Assembly: GCA_001556995.1 (NCBI GenBank)
Contig: LSKF01000136.1
Span: 33,824 to 97,823 of the forward strand
Origin: Erythrobacteraceae bacterium CCH12-C2
GTDB taxonomy: Bacteria > Pseudomonadota > Alphaproteobacteria > Sphingomonadales > Sphingomonadaceae
DNA length: 64,000 nucleotides
Direction: 5' to 3'
The position numbers and the translations under genes are program-made. The notes beneath the pieces were generated by a model, which worked only from the letters and a program-made list of their open reading frames with translations, was not told where the DNA came from and did not search any database. This document shows, piece after piece, positions 9,300-19,900 of the stretch (the first letter of the stretch is position 1; each line of letters begins with the position of its first letter).

Positions 9300-10615
9300 T
9301 TGGCCGCCGCCTTGATCCCGGTGACAACCTTCATCCCCGGCTTCAGCGCCTTGGACGTGACCACCGTGCGCCGCCCGTCACTGCGGCCGGTAATCACTTC
9401 GACCGCCTTGAGGCTGCCATCGGCCTGCAACACCTGCACCTGCTGGCGGCTGCCCTCGCCAATGCTGGCCTGCTGCTTGCCATCCTCCAGCCCGATTTGC
9501 GGCTGGAACACCCCGCCGCCGCCTTCCTCCTTGGCGTCAGGGCGGAAACGCAATGCGGCATTGGGCACCAGCAAGGCCTTGCCGGTGTTCTGGGTGGCGA
9601 TGGTCGCAGTCGCGGTCATGCCGGGGCGCAGCAGACCATCAGGATTTGCCACGGTCAGCCGCGCTTCATAGCTGACCACCGATCCGCCTGCCGCCGCCGC
9701 GCCGCCACCGCCGCCGCTAGCCGCAGCCTGCGTCGTGCTGCTCGATGCGAGATCGACCCGTTCGAGCGTCGCAGGGAAACGGCGACCGGGATAGGCGTCG
9801 ACCGTGAAGGTCGCCTTTTGCCCCGGCTTGACCTGCCCGACATCGGCTTCGTCAACCGAAACCCGCAGCTGCATCTGTGAGAGATCCTCGGCGATCACAA
9901 ACAGCGTCACCGTGTTGAAGCTGGCCACCACGGTCTGGCCCGGCTCGACCCGGCGTGCGAGAACCACGCCATCGACCGGGGCGCGGATCACTGCGCGGGT
10001 GCGGGTGGTGAGGTTGCCCTTCAGTGACGCTTCTGCCGCCTCGATATTCGCCCGCGCCGAGCCGACAGCTGCACGGTCGCGCTCGACTGCAGCCTCGGCC
10101 CGCTCGACCTCGATCGATGAGGGCACTCGCCCGCCTGACAGGCGCTGGACTTCCTCCAACCGCTTGAGCTGCACAATGTCGATATCCAGCGTCGCCTGCG
10201 CCTGGCCCAGCGCCGCGCGCGCGGCGTTGAGGTTGGCGCGCGACTGCGCAATCTGCTGGTCGATGATTTCGGTGTTGATCACCGCGATCACCTGTCCCTT
10301 GGTCACCCGGTCGTTGACATCGACCAGCACGGAATCGAGCGGCCCGGTGACTTCCGCGCCCACTTCGACCTGATTCGTGGGGCGCAAGTTGCCAGTCGCG
10401 GTCACCGAGAGATCAAGCGATTCCTGCACCGCTGGCTCGGTGATGTAATCGGGCTTTGGCGGCTCGGCGGTGCACTGCGCGATCAGAAGGATCAGCAGCA
10501 CCACCCCGAGACCGGGCAGCCAATACTTCATCCACCGCCGCCAGCGCGGGCGCGGCTTGGTGCCGAGAAATTCGTCGACGCTCGGCTGTTCGGCTGGAAT
10601 GCTCGTGTCGTTCAC
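9296..10615 (-). CDS. Periplasmic adaptor subunit of a MacA/HlyD-type exporter
   Basis: 439 residues. A cytoplasmic N-terminus precedes one membrane anchor (WLPGLGVVLLILLIAQC, about residues 31-47). Next come the first half of a lipoyl domain, an alpha-helical hairpin rich in Ala/Gln/Arg (SRANLNAARAALGQAQATL), the second lipoyl half (RAPVDGVVLARRVEPGQTV) and beta-barrel and membrane-proximal domains. A Gly/Ala-rich low-complexity insert occurs near residues 300-315. It links the inner-membrane permease to the outer-membrane factor. The gene overlaps both neighbours by 4 bases. Confidence 0.92.
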   Translation of the reverse strand: MNDTSIPAEQPSVDEFLGTKPRPRWRRWMKYWLPGLGVVLLILLIAQCTAEPPKPDYITEPAVQESLDLSVTATGNLRPTNQVEVGAEVTGPLDSVLVDVNDRVTKGQVIAVINTEIIDQQIAQSRANLNAARAALGQAQATLDIDIVQLKRLEEVQRLSGGRVPSSIEVERAEAAVERDRAAVGSARANIEAAEASLKGNLTTRTRAVIRAPVDGVVLARRVEPGQTVVASFNTVTLFVIAEDLSQMQLRVSVDEADVGQVKPGQKATFTVDAYPGRRFPATLERVDLASSSTTQAAASGGGGGAAAAGGSVVSYEARLTVANPDGLLRPGMTATATIATQNTGKALLVPNAALRFRPDAKEEGGGGVFQPQIGLEDGKQQASIGEGSRQQVQVLQADGSLKAVEVITGRSDGRRTVVTSKALKPGMKVVTGIKAAAK

Positions 10616-12033
10616 TGGGTTGGCCCCTTCGCCGCAATATCATCAAGTCCCGCGCCTTCCGGCACGGACCATCCACCCCCCATCGCTCGCGCAAGGGCAA
10701 TGAAGGCAAGTGCTCGCGCACCTTGAGCATTGACCTCGGCGGTGCGGGTGTTGAGCAGTTGGCTTTCGGTCACCAGCAAGGTCTGAAAGTCGATCAGCCC
10801 CGCTTGATATTGGCTGCGCGCGAGGATGGCCGCGTTCTGCGCCCCATCGCTCGCTTCGGCCAGCGCGGTGACCCGCGTGCCGCTGGTTTCGAGATCGACA
10901 GCGGAGGATTCGACCTCCTCCAGCGCCGTCAGAATGCTCTGCCGCCACGCCGCCAGCGAGCCATCGGCCGCCGCCTGAGCGCCCTCAATCTGCCCCCGCA
11001 CTCGCCCGCCATCGAAAATCAACTGCGAGATGCTGGCAAAGATATTGCCGGTGATGATGTCGAACAGATTGCCGACGTCGACCGCGCTGGTGCCGATCGT
11101 GCCGGTCAGCCGGGTGAGCGGATAAAGCTGCGTGCGCGCGACGCCCACCCGGTCGAGATCGGCAGCGAGGCGCGCTTCGGCGGCGCTCACATCCGGGCGG
11201 CGGCGCAGCATGTCTGCGGGCGCAGCGAGCGCCACATCCGCAGGCGGGACAGGCACCGGGCGCTGGGCCTCGGTCAAGGCGCGATAAACCCGGCCCGGCG
11301 GCTCGCCGATCAAGGTCGAGATCGCATTGGCCACCGCGGTCAGATTGCTTTCCAACTGCGGAATGCTCGCCGCGGTCTGCGCCCGCTGGGTGCGCGCTTG
11401 CTCGACATCGAGGCTGGAGACCAGCCCGGCCTGATTGCGCCAGCGCGCGATCTGGAGAGTGTCGTCCTGAACGGCGAGGGTATCGCGCGCAATCGCCAGC
11501 TGCGCGGCGAGCGAGCGCGCGGTCACGGTCTGGCTCGCCACCTGCGCCACGATCACCCGTTCGAGATCGCCGAGCGAATAGCCCGCCGTTCGAACATCAT
11601 TGCGGGCGGCATCGATCGAGGCGTCGATCCGCCCGAACAGATCGACATCCCACGATGCATCCGCGCCGAGCAAAAGCGCTATGTCATCGCTGGCGAAATC
11701 ACCGAAATCCTTGCGCGCGCCGCTGCTGCCAGTGATGGTCGGCACCCGGTCCGCCCGCGCCTGCCGCAGCCCCGCGCGCGCCGCACGCAGACGGGTGACG
11801 GCCTGTGCCAGATCGAGGTTTTCCGCCTGTGCGCGGGCGACAAATTCCTCGACCAGCGGATCGTCCAGCAGAAGCCAGTAACGATCCAGCGGCACCTCGG
11901 CCCCGCTGGGCTCAGCCAGAACCCATTGGGCCGGGATGGCCTGCGCGCTGGCCATGGCAGGAGGGGCATCACGCGGAACCGCGCAGGCCGAGACCGCCAG
12001 GGCGAGGACGCAGGCGGCGCACCGCAGCGACAC
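10612..12033 (-). CDS. Outer-membrane efflux lipoprotein, TolC/NodT family
   Basis: 473 residues from GTG 12033, chosen because it directly precedes a lipoprotein signal (VLALAVSAC) with a usable AGGAACGGGAG upstream. The frame is open to 12222, but that part is unconserved. Two repeated outer-membrane efflux domains with long amphipathic helices follow, as in the NodT family (FGRIDASIDAARNDVRTAGY and later GGRVRGQIEGAQA). It forms the trimeric outer-membrane channel and periplasmic tunnel for the adaptor encoded next. It is the first gene of the four-gene export operon. Confidence 0.92.
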   Translation of the reverse strand: MSLRCAACVLALAVSACAVPRDAPPAMASAQAIPAQWVLAEPSGAEVPLDRYWLLLDDPLVEEFVARAQAENLDLAQAVTRLRAARAGLRQARADRVPTITGSSGARKDFGDFASDDIALLLGADASWDVDLFGRIDASIDAARNDVRTAGYSLGDLERVIVAQVASQTVTARSLAAQLAIARDTLAVQDDTLQIARWRNQAGLVSSLDVEQARTQRAQTAASIPQLESNLTAVANAISTLIGEPPGRVYRALTEAQRPVPVPPADVALAAPADMLRRRPDVSAAEARLAADLDRVGVARTQLYPLTRLTGTIGTSAVDVGNLFDIITGNIFASISQLIFDGGRVRGQIEGAQAAADGSLAAWRQSILTALEEVESSAVDLETSGTRVTALAEASDGAQNAAILARSQYQAGLIDFQTLLVTESQLLNTRTAEVNAQGARALAFIALARAMGGGWSVPEGAGLDDIAAKGPTQ

Positions 12034-12255
12034 TCGCTTGGCGCTCCCGTTCCTTGTTAACCCCCTTGGAAAACTCGTAGTAATGGATTGCGCCCCTGCT
12101 CTGATCGAACCCCCCGCGGCCCGAAACCGTTGTATGCCTACAACTTTACGCTCCCGATACACAACGCCCATTCGTCGGCGCGGCAGTGTCGCCGATCGAT
12201 TGTCTTTTCGGTGAAAGGTCATGCTGCATCGGCAGCGGGCGAAAGGCGCGCGTTT

Positions 12256-13185
12256 CTAAGCGCCAAGCCGCAGGAAGAACTCCTCGCGCTCGCGCCGCAA
12301 TTCGGCCGGGCTCATCGCCGCCAGCCCATCGAGCTCGCCGCGCAGGGCCAGTGCCAACCGCTTGACCATCTCAGGCGGATCGCGATGCGCCCCGCCGCGC
12401 GGTTCGTAAACGATGCGGTGGATCACGCCGAGCTTGAGAAGGTCACCGGCGGTCATTTTCATGGCTTCGGCCGCGTCGGCAGCCTGCCCAGCACTGCGCC
12501 ACAGGATCGAGGCGCAGCCTTCGGGCGAGATCACCGAATAGACCGCGTGTTCAAGCATCAGCACCCGGTTGGCCGCCGCCAGCGCGACCGCCCCGCCCGA
12601 GCCGCCCTCGCCCACGATCACCGCGATCAGCGGCACGCCGAGCGCGAGGCAAGTCTCGGTCGAGCGGGCGATGGCTTCGGCCTGCCCGCGCGCTTCGGCA
12701 TCGACGCCGGGAAAGGCGCCGGGCGTGTCGACCAGCGTAATTACCGGGAGCCCAAAGCGGTCGGCCAGTTCCATCAGGCGGATGGCCTTGCGATAGCCTT
12801 CGGGCCGGGCCATGCCGAAATTGTGCTTGAGGCGGCTGGGCGTGTCCTCGCCCTTCACATGGCCGATCACCATCACCCGCCGCCCGCCAAACCGGGCAAA
12901 CCCGCCAAGCACCGCTACATCCTCGCCGAACACCCGGTCACCCGCGAGCGGCACGAATTCCTCGAACAGCCCCGCCACCAGCTTGGCGAAACGGGGCCGG
13001 TCCGGGTGCCGGGCGACCTGCGTGCGTTGCCACGGGGTGAGGCGGGCGTAGGTATCCGCCAGCAACGCTTCCGCCCGCGCCGCCAGCATCGCCGCTTCTT
13101 CGGTGCCTTCAGGCATGGCCGCCAGTTCGGCGACGCGCTTGTCGAGCGCCTCGATCGGCTTTTCGAAGGGCAGGTACTGGATCAC
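12256..13185 (-). CDS. accA: Acetyl-CoA carboxylase carboxyltransferase subunit alpha
   Basis: 309 residues, GTG start at 13185. It matches AccA along its length: LPFEKPIEALDKRV at the N-terminus, GDRVFGEDVAVLGG, GGRRVMVIGHVKGED, and IVGEGGSGGAVALAAANRVLMLE of the crotonase-fold active site. With AccD and the biotin parts AccBC, encoded outside the window, it carboxylates acetyl-CoA to malonyl-CoA. It follows mcr by only 10 bases. The enzyme making malonyl-CoA is therefore encoded next to the enzyme reducing it, which suggests dedicated supply, although AccA also serves fatty-acid synthesis. Confidence 0.96.
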   Translation of the reverse strand: MIQYLPFEKPIEALDKRVAELAAMPEGTEEAAMLAARAEALLADTYARLTPWQRTQVARHPDRPRFAKLVAGLFEEFVPLAGDRVFGEDVAVLGGFARFGGRRVMVIGHVKGEDTPSRLKHNFGMARPEGYRKAIRLMELADRFGLPVITLVDTPGAFPGVDAEARGQAEAIARSTETCLALGVPLIAVIVGEGGSGGAVALAAANRVLMLEHAVYSVISPEGCASILWRSAGQAADAAEAMKMTAGDLLKLGVIHRIVYEPRGGAHRDPPEMVKRLALALRGELDGLAAMSPAELRREREEFFLRLGA

Positions 13186-13195
13186 GGGCCCGCTT

Positions 13196-16100
13196 CTACA
13201 CCGTCATCGACATGCCGCGATAGATCCGCGCGCGATACCGCGAATCCTCGGCGTCCGGCAGCGGCGCGCCGACCAGCAGCACCGCGCGGGCGAAGCGGCG
13301 CACCTCTTCGAGATGCTCGTCAAGATCGCGCGGCTCTTCCGATTGGACCCGGCGGGTGAGGTTGATCTGGTTGACCGGCACATCATGCACCAGCCGCTCG
13401 TTCTCGACCGCCAGCGTGGCGGTGAAGGCGTGGAGCGTGGTCTTGATGAAATTCGCCAGCGCGAAGGCCGGGGACTTGTCGCCCATCGGCACATCGGGCG
13501 AGGTCAGCACGAGCTGGCAATCATCATAGAGCGAGGCGCGGCGCGAGACGCGGAAGTGGTGGGTAAGGTTGTCGGCCACCACGGTGCGGAATTCTTCCGG
13601 GGTGAGCGGATCGACGGAATCGAACAGCTTGCCCGGGAGCGCCGACATCGGGGTCGAGAGGATCGTCGTCGGCTTGCCCCACAGGCTCAGAGCTTCGTCC
13701 ATCGCCGCCTCGATGTCGGTGGTCTTGACCAGCGAGGTCAGCGACTGCGCCACGTCCTCGTCAAGCTGCGCCTTGATCGCCTCGAAGGCTTCGGCGGTGC
13801 GGGTGATCAGGACCACGTTGGCGACGTGGCAATCCTCAATGAAGGCGCGCGCGGTTTCGGCGAGGTAATCGGCGAGGTGCTCGCCGATGATCCACACGGT
13901 CTTGCCCCGCATCTGATCGAGCCGCTCCTGCTTCGGCGAGCCGAACAGCTCACGTTCAGTCGTGGAGCGTTCCACCGAAAGGCCGCCCGAGGGCATGAAG
14001 GTCTCACCTGAAACGGCACGATCCGCGAGGAAGAACACGGTCGCCTGCGCCACATCATGCTCGGTCGGCATCTTGCCGAGATAGAGTTTCGACAGCACCC
14101 CGCTGCCGACCTTGTTCGCCTCGATCGCGATCTTGTCGGCGGGGAGGAAGGGCACGTCTGCGGGGGGCACGCGCATCAGCCAGTCGCCATCCTCCGCCTC
14201 CGGCCGCTCGGACCATTCGGGCGCGTCGAGGAACAGCCCCGCTTGCCTGAGGCGGCTGACCAGTGCGGCGGCGATGTCGGGGGTGAGCAGATACTGATCC
14301 CAGCTGCAATTGCCATCGCCCTCGCGCGCGCAGGCGAGCGCGAGCTCGCGCAGCTCGCGCGGGTTGTTGGTGTCGTGGCTCATCTTGACCGTGTCGTTGC
14401 GGGCAAGCCGCGCCAGCACCGCCTCAACCCGCACCCCGCGCCGGATCGCCTTGATCGCGGCGGCGTGGACAGCGTTGAGGCGCTTGTTCTCAAGGATCAG
14501 CTTCCCGCGCCGCTCGAACAGCCCGGGCTTGCCGCCGGTGCCCGAGAGGCGGTCGCCATCCACGGGGCCGGGGGCAATCGCGTTGAACTGCACTTCGGGG
14601 CCAAGATAGCGCGCCATGCTTTCAACCATCGCGCGCTGTCCGGCCTTCGACACGGCGTAATCGGCGCGGTTGGGATAGGCGACTGCGAGGTACTTCTCTC
14701 CGCCGAAATAGGACGAGACGTTGAGGATATAGCCCGAGCCCTGCGCCTTCATCAGCGGCGCGACGTGGTGCATCAGGAAGTAGTTCGACACGAGGTTCGC
14801 ATCGAGCGTGTAGTTCCAGGCGTCCACGCCCATGTCGACCACCATGTCCTCCGCCCCGGCAACCCCGGCGTTGTTGATGAGGTAGTCAATCCGCCCGAAG
14901 GCCTTCAATGTCGCGTCAACCGCGCCCTTCAGGCTCTCGAAATTGCTGACATCGACATTGGCGAGGGTCTGCACCCGGCGCTCAACCCCGGCAAAACCGA
15001 TATCCTCCAGCTCCGAGACGATCCGCGCCCGCGCCACGGCCAGCTCGCTCTCGCGCCGGGCGACCATCATCACCTTGCCGCCAGCGAGCGCAAGTAGCCG
15101 CGCCACCTGCCCGCCGATCCCGGCCGAGCCGCCGGTGATCAGTGCGACCTTGCCCAAGTGCAGCCCGGTGATGTTCTCCGAGAAGCCGGGCATGGCCTTG
15201 CGCGCCCCGGTCGCCTCGCCGATATTGGCGGGGACGTAGAGCGTGATCTCACCGAGCTTGCTTTCCTTTAAGAGAATGCGCGCGGCGTGGCCTGCGGTGA
15301 AGCGGATGTTCTCGGCTTCGGTGTTGGTGAAGCGCACGATCTGGTTGCCCCACTCGGCCTGACGGCGACGGCCGTGGGCGGTGTCGATCTCGCTTTCGTC
15401 GCGCCAGATGCGGATCAGCTGCTCGGTGGCGGCGCGCAGAATGTGGCCATAGATGTCGCCCTTCCCGTCGCTGGCATGGCTGACGAAGACGAAGCGCGGC
15501 GGTTGCAGCAGGTTGTCGTGCCGCTTCCAGTAGCGGCTCATGGTGCGCGCGAGCGCCATGTTGCCCGCGAGTTCGGCGTCCATCAGCGCCTCGACCACAG
15601 AGTCATCCGCCTCAGTGATTGCCCCGGAGAGGTCGCCCGCGCCGAGCGAGGGCAGGAACAAGGCCCCGCTGATCGGGGTGCCGCCCTTGGTGTAGTCCTC
15701 GAGCGCGGCTTCCATCGCCGCAGGGTCTTTCCGGTTGAAGCGGATGATGCTGAGGCCATCGCCCAGCCCCAGCGCCTTGACCCGCTTTTCAGCAATCGAC
15801 ACATCGGCAGCGCGCGGCAAGCCCAGCACCACGGCGGCCCCGCAGGCGAGTTGCACCTGCGCGATTTCGAGCGCCTCTTCCCAACCATCGCCCGCAGCGA
15901 TCAGCACAGCGAGGCCCGTGCCGTCCATCGACCGCATGGTGGGCCGCGCAAGATAGGTCGAGCGCTGCTCCTTGCGCACGGACATGCCGTGGGTCACTTC
16001 GAAATCGTGGCCGTTGTAGGCCGCGCTTTCGTCGCTGCCCAAGAAGACGCAGGTGGTGGCGATGTCGGTGGGGGTCGGGAAAGTCTTGGCTTTCTCGTTC

Positions 16101-16888
16101 CCGCCAGTGGAGCGCTCAAGGCTCATCATGTCAAAGAATTGCGTGGCCGTCGTGCCCGCGTTGTCACCGCGTGCGGCATCCATTGCGGCAAAGACGTTGC
16201 GGATGCGCTCGCTCTCAATAGGGCCGGGGTAGACGAGGTTGACGCGGATGCCCTTCGGACCAAGCTCGAGGCTGAGTTCGCGGCTCCACGCATTCATCGC
16301 CGCTTTGGGGACCACGTATGCGGCGCGGGCGTAATAGGGCGTCCGGCTGAAGATGGTTGAGACGTTGATGATCGAGCCGCCCTCGGGGATATGCGGCGCG
16401 GCCACGCGCGCGACGTTCCACGCGACGCCGAAGATATTGCGCAAGGCATCGGCAACGGTCTCGCTGTCGGTTGAGCCGCGCTTCTGGAGGTCAGCCAATT
16501 CCTCTGCCGACAGAGGCAGGTTTTCAATCGGTTGCTTCGGCCCGGCGCTCCCGGCATTGTTGACGAGGATGTCGATCCGACCGAGCTTGGCCACCACTTC
16601 GGCAATCGCGGCGCGGACCGAAGATATATCACCGCCGTCGAGCGCCACGGTGGCGACCCGCGCAGCATCCACCCCGGTCGCCTTGACCAGCGCCTCGGCC
16701 GCAGCGGCGGTGCGATCCGGCGTGCGGCCCGTCATCACCACGGTTGCGCCTTCTGCAAGGTAGTGGGTGGCGATATGCCCGCCGAGATTGCCCGCCGCGC
16801 CAGTAATCACGGCGATCTTGCCAGCGAGGCGGCCCGGAACATCGCCCTGAAGCGCAGGCGCAGCAGCAGCGGCCTTGGATTTAGCCAT
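13196..16888 (-). CDS. mcr: Bifunctional malonyl-CoA reductase (3-hydroxypropionate forming)
   Basis: 1230 residues, close to the ~1,220 of the Chloroflexus aurantiacus enzyme, which it resembles throughout. It has two short-chain dehydrogenase halves. The first has a TGAAGNLG nucleotide motif at residues 29-36 and YVVPK (Tyr191, Lys195). The second has TGGSAGIGG from about 585 and YAVSK (Tyr744, Lys748). In the known enzyme the C-terminal half reduces malonyl-CoA to malonate semialdehyde and the N-terminal half reduces that to 3-hydroxypropionate, using NADPH. The C-terminus FIKTTLHAFTATLAVE and RIYRGMSMTV is also family-like. ATG 16888 has GAGGAG 6 bases upstream. The gene lies between pcs and accA on the same strand. 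Confidence 0.93.
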   Translation of the reverse strand: MAKSKAAAAAPALQGDVPGRLAGKIAVITGAAGNLGGHIATHYLAEGATVVMTGRTPDRTAAAAEALVKATGVDAARVATVALDGGDISSVRAAIAEVVAKLGRIDILVNNAGSAGPKQPIENLPLSAEELADLQKRGSTDSETVADALRNIFGVAWNVARVAAPHIPEGGSIINVSTIFSRTPYYARAAYVVPKAAMNAWSRELSLELGPKGIRVNLVYPGPIESERIRNVFAAMDAARGDNAGTTATQFFDMMSLERSTGGNEKAKTFPTPTDIATTCVFLGSDESAAYNGHDFEVTHGMSVRKEQRSTYLARPTMRSMDGTGLAVLIAAGDGWEEALEIAQVQLACGAAVVLGLPRAADVSIAEKRVKALGLGDGLSIIRFNRKDPAAMEAALEDYTKGGTPISGALFLPSLGAGDLSGAITEADDSVVEALMDAELAGNMALARTMSRYWKRHDNLLQPPRFVFVSHASDGKGDIYGHILRAATEQLIRIWRDESEIDTAHGRRRQAEWGNQIVRFTNTEAENIRFTAGHAARILLKESKLGEITLYVPANIGEATGARKAMPGFSENITGLHLGKVALITGGSAGIGGQVARLLALAGGKVMMVARRESELAVARARIVSELEDIGFAGVERRVQTLANVDVSNFESLKGAVDATLKAFGRIDYLINNAGVAGAEDMVVDMGVDAWNYTLDANLVSNYFLMHHVAPLMKAQGSGYILNVSSYFGGEKYLAVAYPNRADYAVSKAGQRAMVESMARYLGPEVQFNAIAPGPVDGDRLSGTGGKPGLFERRGKLILENKRLNAVHAAAIKAIRRGVRVEAVLARLARNDTVKMSHDTNNPRELRELALACAREGDGNCSWDQYLLTPDIAAALVSRLRQAGLFLDAPEWSERPEAEDGDWLMRVPPADVPFLPADKIAIEANKVGSGVLSKLYLGKMPTEHDVAQATVFFLADRAVSGETFMPSGGLSVERSTTERELFGSPKQERLDQMRGKTVWIIGEHLADYLAETARAFIEDCHVANVVLITRTAEAFEAIKAQLDEDVAQSLTSLVKTTDIEAAMDEALSLWGKPTTILSTPMSALPGKLFDSVDPLTPEEFRTVVADNLTHHFRVSRRASLYDDCQLVLTSPDVPMGDKSPAFALANFIKTTLHAFTATLAVENERLVHDVPVNQINLTRRVQSEEPRDLDEHLEEVRRFARAVLLVGAPLPDAEDSRYRARIYRGMSMTV

Positions 16889-16992
16889 GGAACTCTCCTC
16901 ACAGAATTACCGCGAAGTGCACCTTCGCTTTGCGTTTCGTTCAAACCCTGGGGAGGAGAGCTAAGAACGTTTCAATTCCTGCAACGCACAGG

Positions 16993-19900
16993 TCAACCTT
17001 CCGGTTCCCCGGAACCTTGCGCCGCCCACGCTTCAAGCAGCGCATCGCGGCTGCGCAGGCCGAGTTCCGGCAGGGCATGGTTGACGACGTAGGTGGAACC
17101 CGTGTGACGGTTCTCCCACATCGCCTGATGCGCTTCGGGGAGGCCATCCCATGGCACGACCTCAGGCTCGGTCACTTCGAGAAGCCCCGCCGCGATCATG
17201 TCGTTCATCCGCGCGACTTCGAAGGCATTGCACAGGTGCGTCCCGAAGATGTTCGCGGTTGGCATGTAAATGCGGCGCTGGCGGGTCCAGACCTGCGGGG
17301 CGTAGAAAGTGAAGCGGCAGCCGGTCAGATCCTCGGCGAAGATCACCCGCCCGGTGAAAGGCTTCACCAGCGAGGTCGAGATGCCGAGCGTGTCCTGCCC
17401 CGCGCGCTCGAACACCAGATCGGGGCTGCCGCGCGGATTGTCGGGCGAGCGCAGGATCTTGCCCACCGCCGAGCCGAAGGGCTTCATCACCCGGTCCTGA
17501 TAATCGCGCACCGCTGCCTTGAAGACCTCGATATCGGCCTTGGCATCGGGCAGGCGCGGCATGGTGTCGGGCCAGTGGAAATTCGCGCCCTCGCGGCGGC
17601 GGATGCTCTCGAGGGAGACGATGCCCTCGATCGCATCCTCCAGCCCGAGCGATTGCAGGAATTCGCGCTGGCCGTCGGTGGTGGTGGCGATCACCGAGCG
17701 GGCATTGAAGCGGCGCGCGGCTTCGATCATCTCAAGCCCGGTTTCGTCGAGCAATTCGCTCGATCCCGGCCCGTAGAAAATCAGCACCGCCTCGCCGCCC
17801 CGGAGCTGCGCGCGCCGGAGCATCTCTTCCGGCGAGGCCGTCCCTGGCTTGCCCATGAAGCTGAAGTGATAGCCCGACGATGCGCCGTAGAACGCCAGCG
17901 TCCCGCCTTCGGCCAGCAATTGGAACGAGCGCGGAAAGGCGGTTTCGCCCGCATGGCTGACGACGTAATCGGCGAGCTTCCCGCCGTTCAGCGCCTTGTA
18001 TTCCTCCACCAGCGGCGCGCCTGCGGCTTCCCAGGCGATAGCCTCGGCCTTGTCCTCGGGCACCACGGTGTAAAGGCTAGCGAACCGTGCGTCCTTGCGG
18101 TTGATCGCGCCAACCGCGCCCTGCACCTTGGTAATAAACTGCGCGCGTTCCTCAGAGGACACGAGGCCCGTCACCTGCAACCCGGTGCGCACCGACGAGC
18201 GCAGCGCATCCAGCCCCGTCCCCGTCGCCGCGCCCTCGACGAAAAGCGTCCGCCCCGGCGCGATCTGTAAGGTGGTGAACAGGCAGCGCGCGATGGTGCC
18301 TAAGTTCAGCACATAGCTCCCCGCCTGCTCCAGCGTCAGATCGGGCGGCACCTTGTGCATCTGCGGTGCCTGCACGGTCAGGAACTGCGCATGGCTGCCG
18401 GTCTCGGTCTCGTAGCCCTGAATGCTGAAATCCGCATACATCGGATCATTGCCGACCAGCGGGCTGAGGAGGTCATTCGTGCCCGAATAGACCGTCACCA
18501 GATCGCCAACCTTGATCCGCCCCTGCGCGCGGGTTTCGCTCCCCAGCGCCGCGACCAGCGCGATGCCGCCCGAGCCAGTGATCTGCACGTCTTCCTCATG
18601 CGCATCGAAGGGAGAGACGGGGATGCCGGTCAGCGCCCAGATATCGTTGAAGTTGACCTCGCTGGTCAGCATGTAGAGCAGCGCCTCGTTTGGCGCGGGC
18701 TCGGGGACTTTGACGATCAGCTCCTTCTCGTGGGTCGCGGGCGGGCCGAAGCGCGGCTGGCCGGTGTCGGGATCGCGGGCGATGCCGAAGGCATATTGGT
18801 GACGAGGGATCGGGGTCACGCCGGGATAAAAGGGCGCTCCCACAGGAAGCAGATCGCCTGCTGCTTCCAACGCCTGCGCACGCATTTCGTGCTCGGCATC
18901 AATCCACACGCCATCGCGCCGCACCGGAAGCGGGGGCGCCACCTTGTCCATGAATTGCTTGATGCCGGTCTTCCCGCCTTCGGGGTCGACGATGGCATCA
19001 GCAAACAGCGCCGCCTCGCGGGCGAGGCCTGCGGTGATGCCCTGTTCGAGGCCCGTGCGCACCGCTTCGAGTGCGCGCTTGCCAGCGCCGCCGCGCCCGG
19101 CCCAGTCGAGCTGGCGCAGGATACGCTGGAGGAAATCATCCTCCATCACGGCGTCGAGGCTCACCTCGGCAGCGCTGTCCCAGCGCTCCGCCGCCGCTTG
19201 CCGTTCGGCAAAGGCCGCGCCCAGCGGGCTGTCCTCGCCGTGCTTCACATAGTCGCGCACGGCTGCGTGAGCCGCTGAAAGCGCATCGGCTGCGCCGCCG
19301 ACCAGCTCATCGACAAAACCAACGGCTTCCGCCGCCTCGGCGTCAATGCTGCGCCCGCCGAGGATCAGGTCCATCGCGTCGCGCAGGCCTTCTTCGCCGC
19401 GCCGGTCAATCAGCAGGCGCGGCAGGCGCTGGGTGCCGCCATAGCCGGGGAGCAAGCGCAGGCGGATCTCGGGCTGACCGAAGCGCGCGGTGGGTTCGGC
19501 AATGCGGTAGTGGCAGGCGAGCGCGAACTCCATCCCGCCGCCCAGAGCGACGCCCTGCACCGCTGCGACGCAGGGCTTGCCCATGCGCTCAATGGTGTTG
19601 AACGCGAGGTGGGCGTTGTTGGGCAGCACCAGCGCTTCCTCGCGGGTGTGGATTTCCTCGAGCATCTGGCGGATGTCCGCCCCGGCCACGAAGGACGAGG
19701 TGCCCTCGCCGGTGAACACCACCGCCACCACATTGTCATCGCGCGCCAAGGTGGAGGTAACCAGCACCAGCTCGTCAATCGCGCGTTCGTTGAGCGCGTT
19801 GACCGGCGGGTTGGTGACGGTGACCGTCGCCACCTGCTTGCCGGGTGCAACCGTGTTGTACTGGATCAGGAAATAGCGGTGACGGTCAAACAGCGCCTGT

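Noticed and set aside
10456..12060. 534-codon open frame on the plus strand opposite the outer-membrane factor gene
   Set aside because: It is antisense to a clear TolC/NodT gene and its translation is Arg/Gly/Ala-rich with no family features; high GC keeps antisense frames open.
13196..16888. Reading the 1230-residue gene as two fused ordinary fatty-acid or sugar SDRs
   Set aside because: Length, order and end-to-end similarity match bifunctional malonyl-CoA reductase, including the segments outside both SDR cores.
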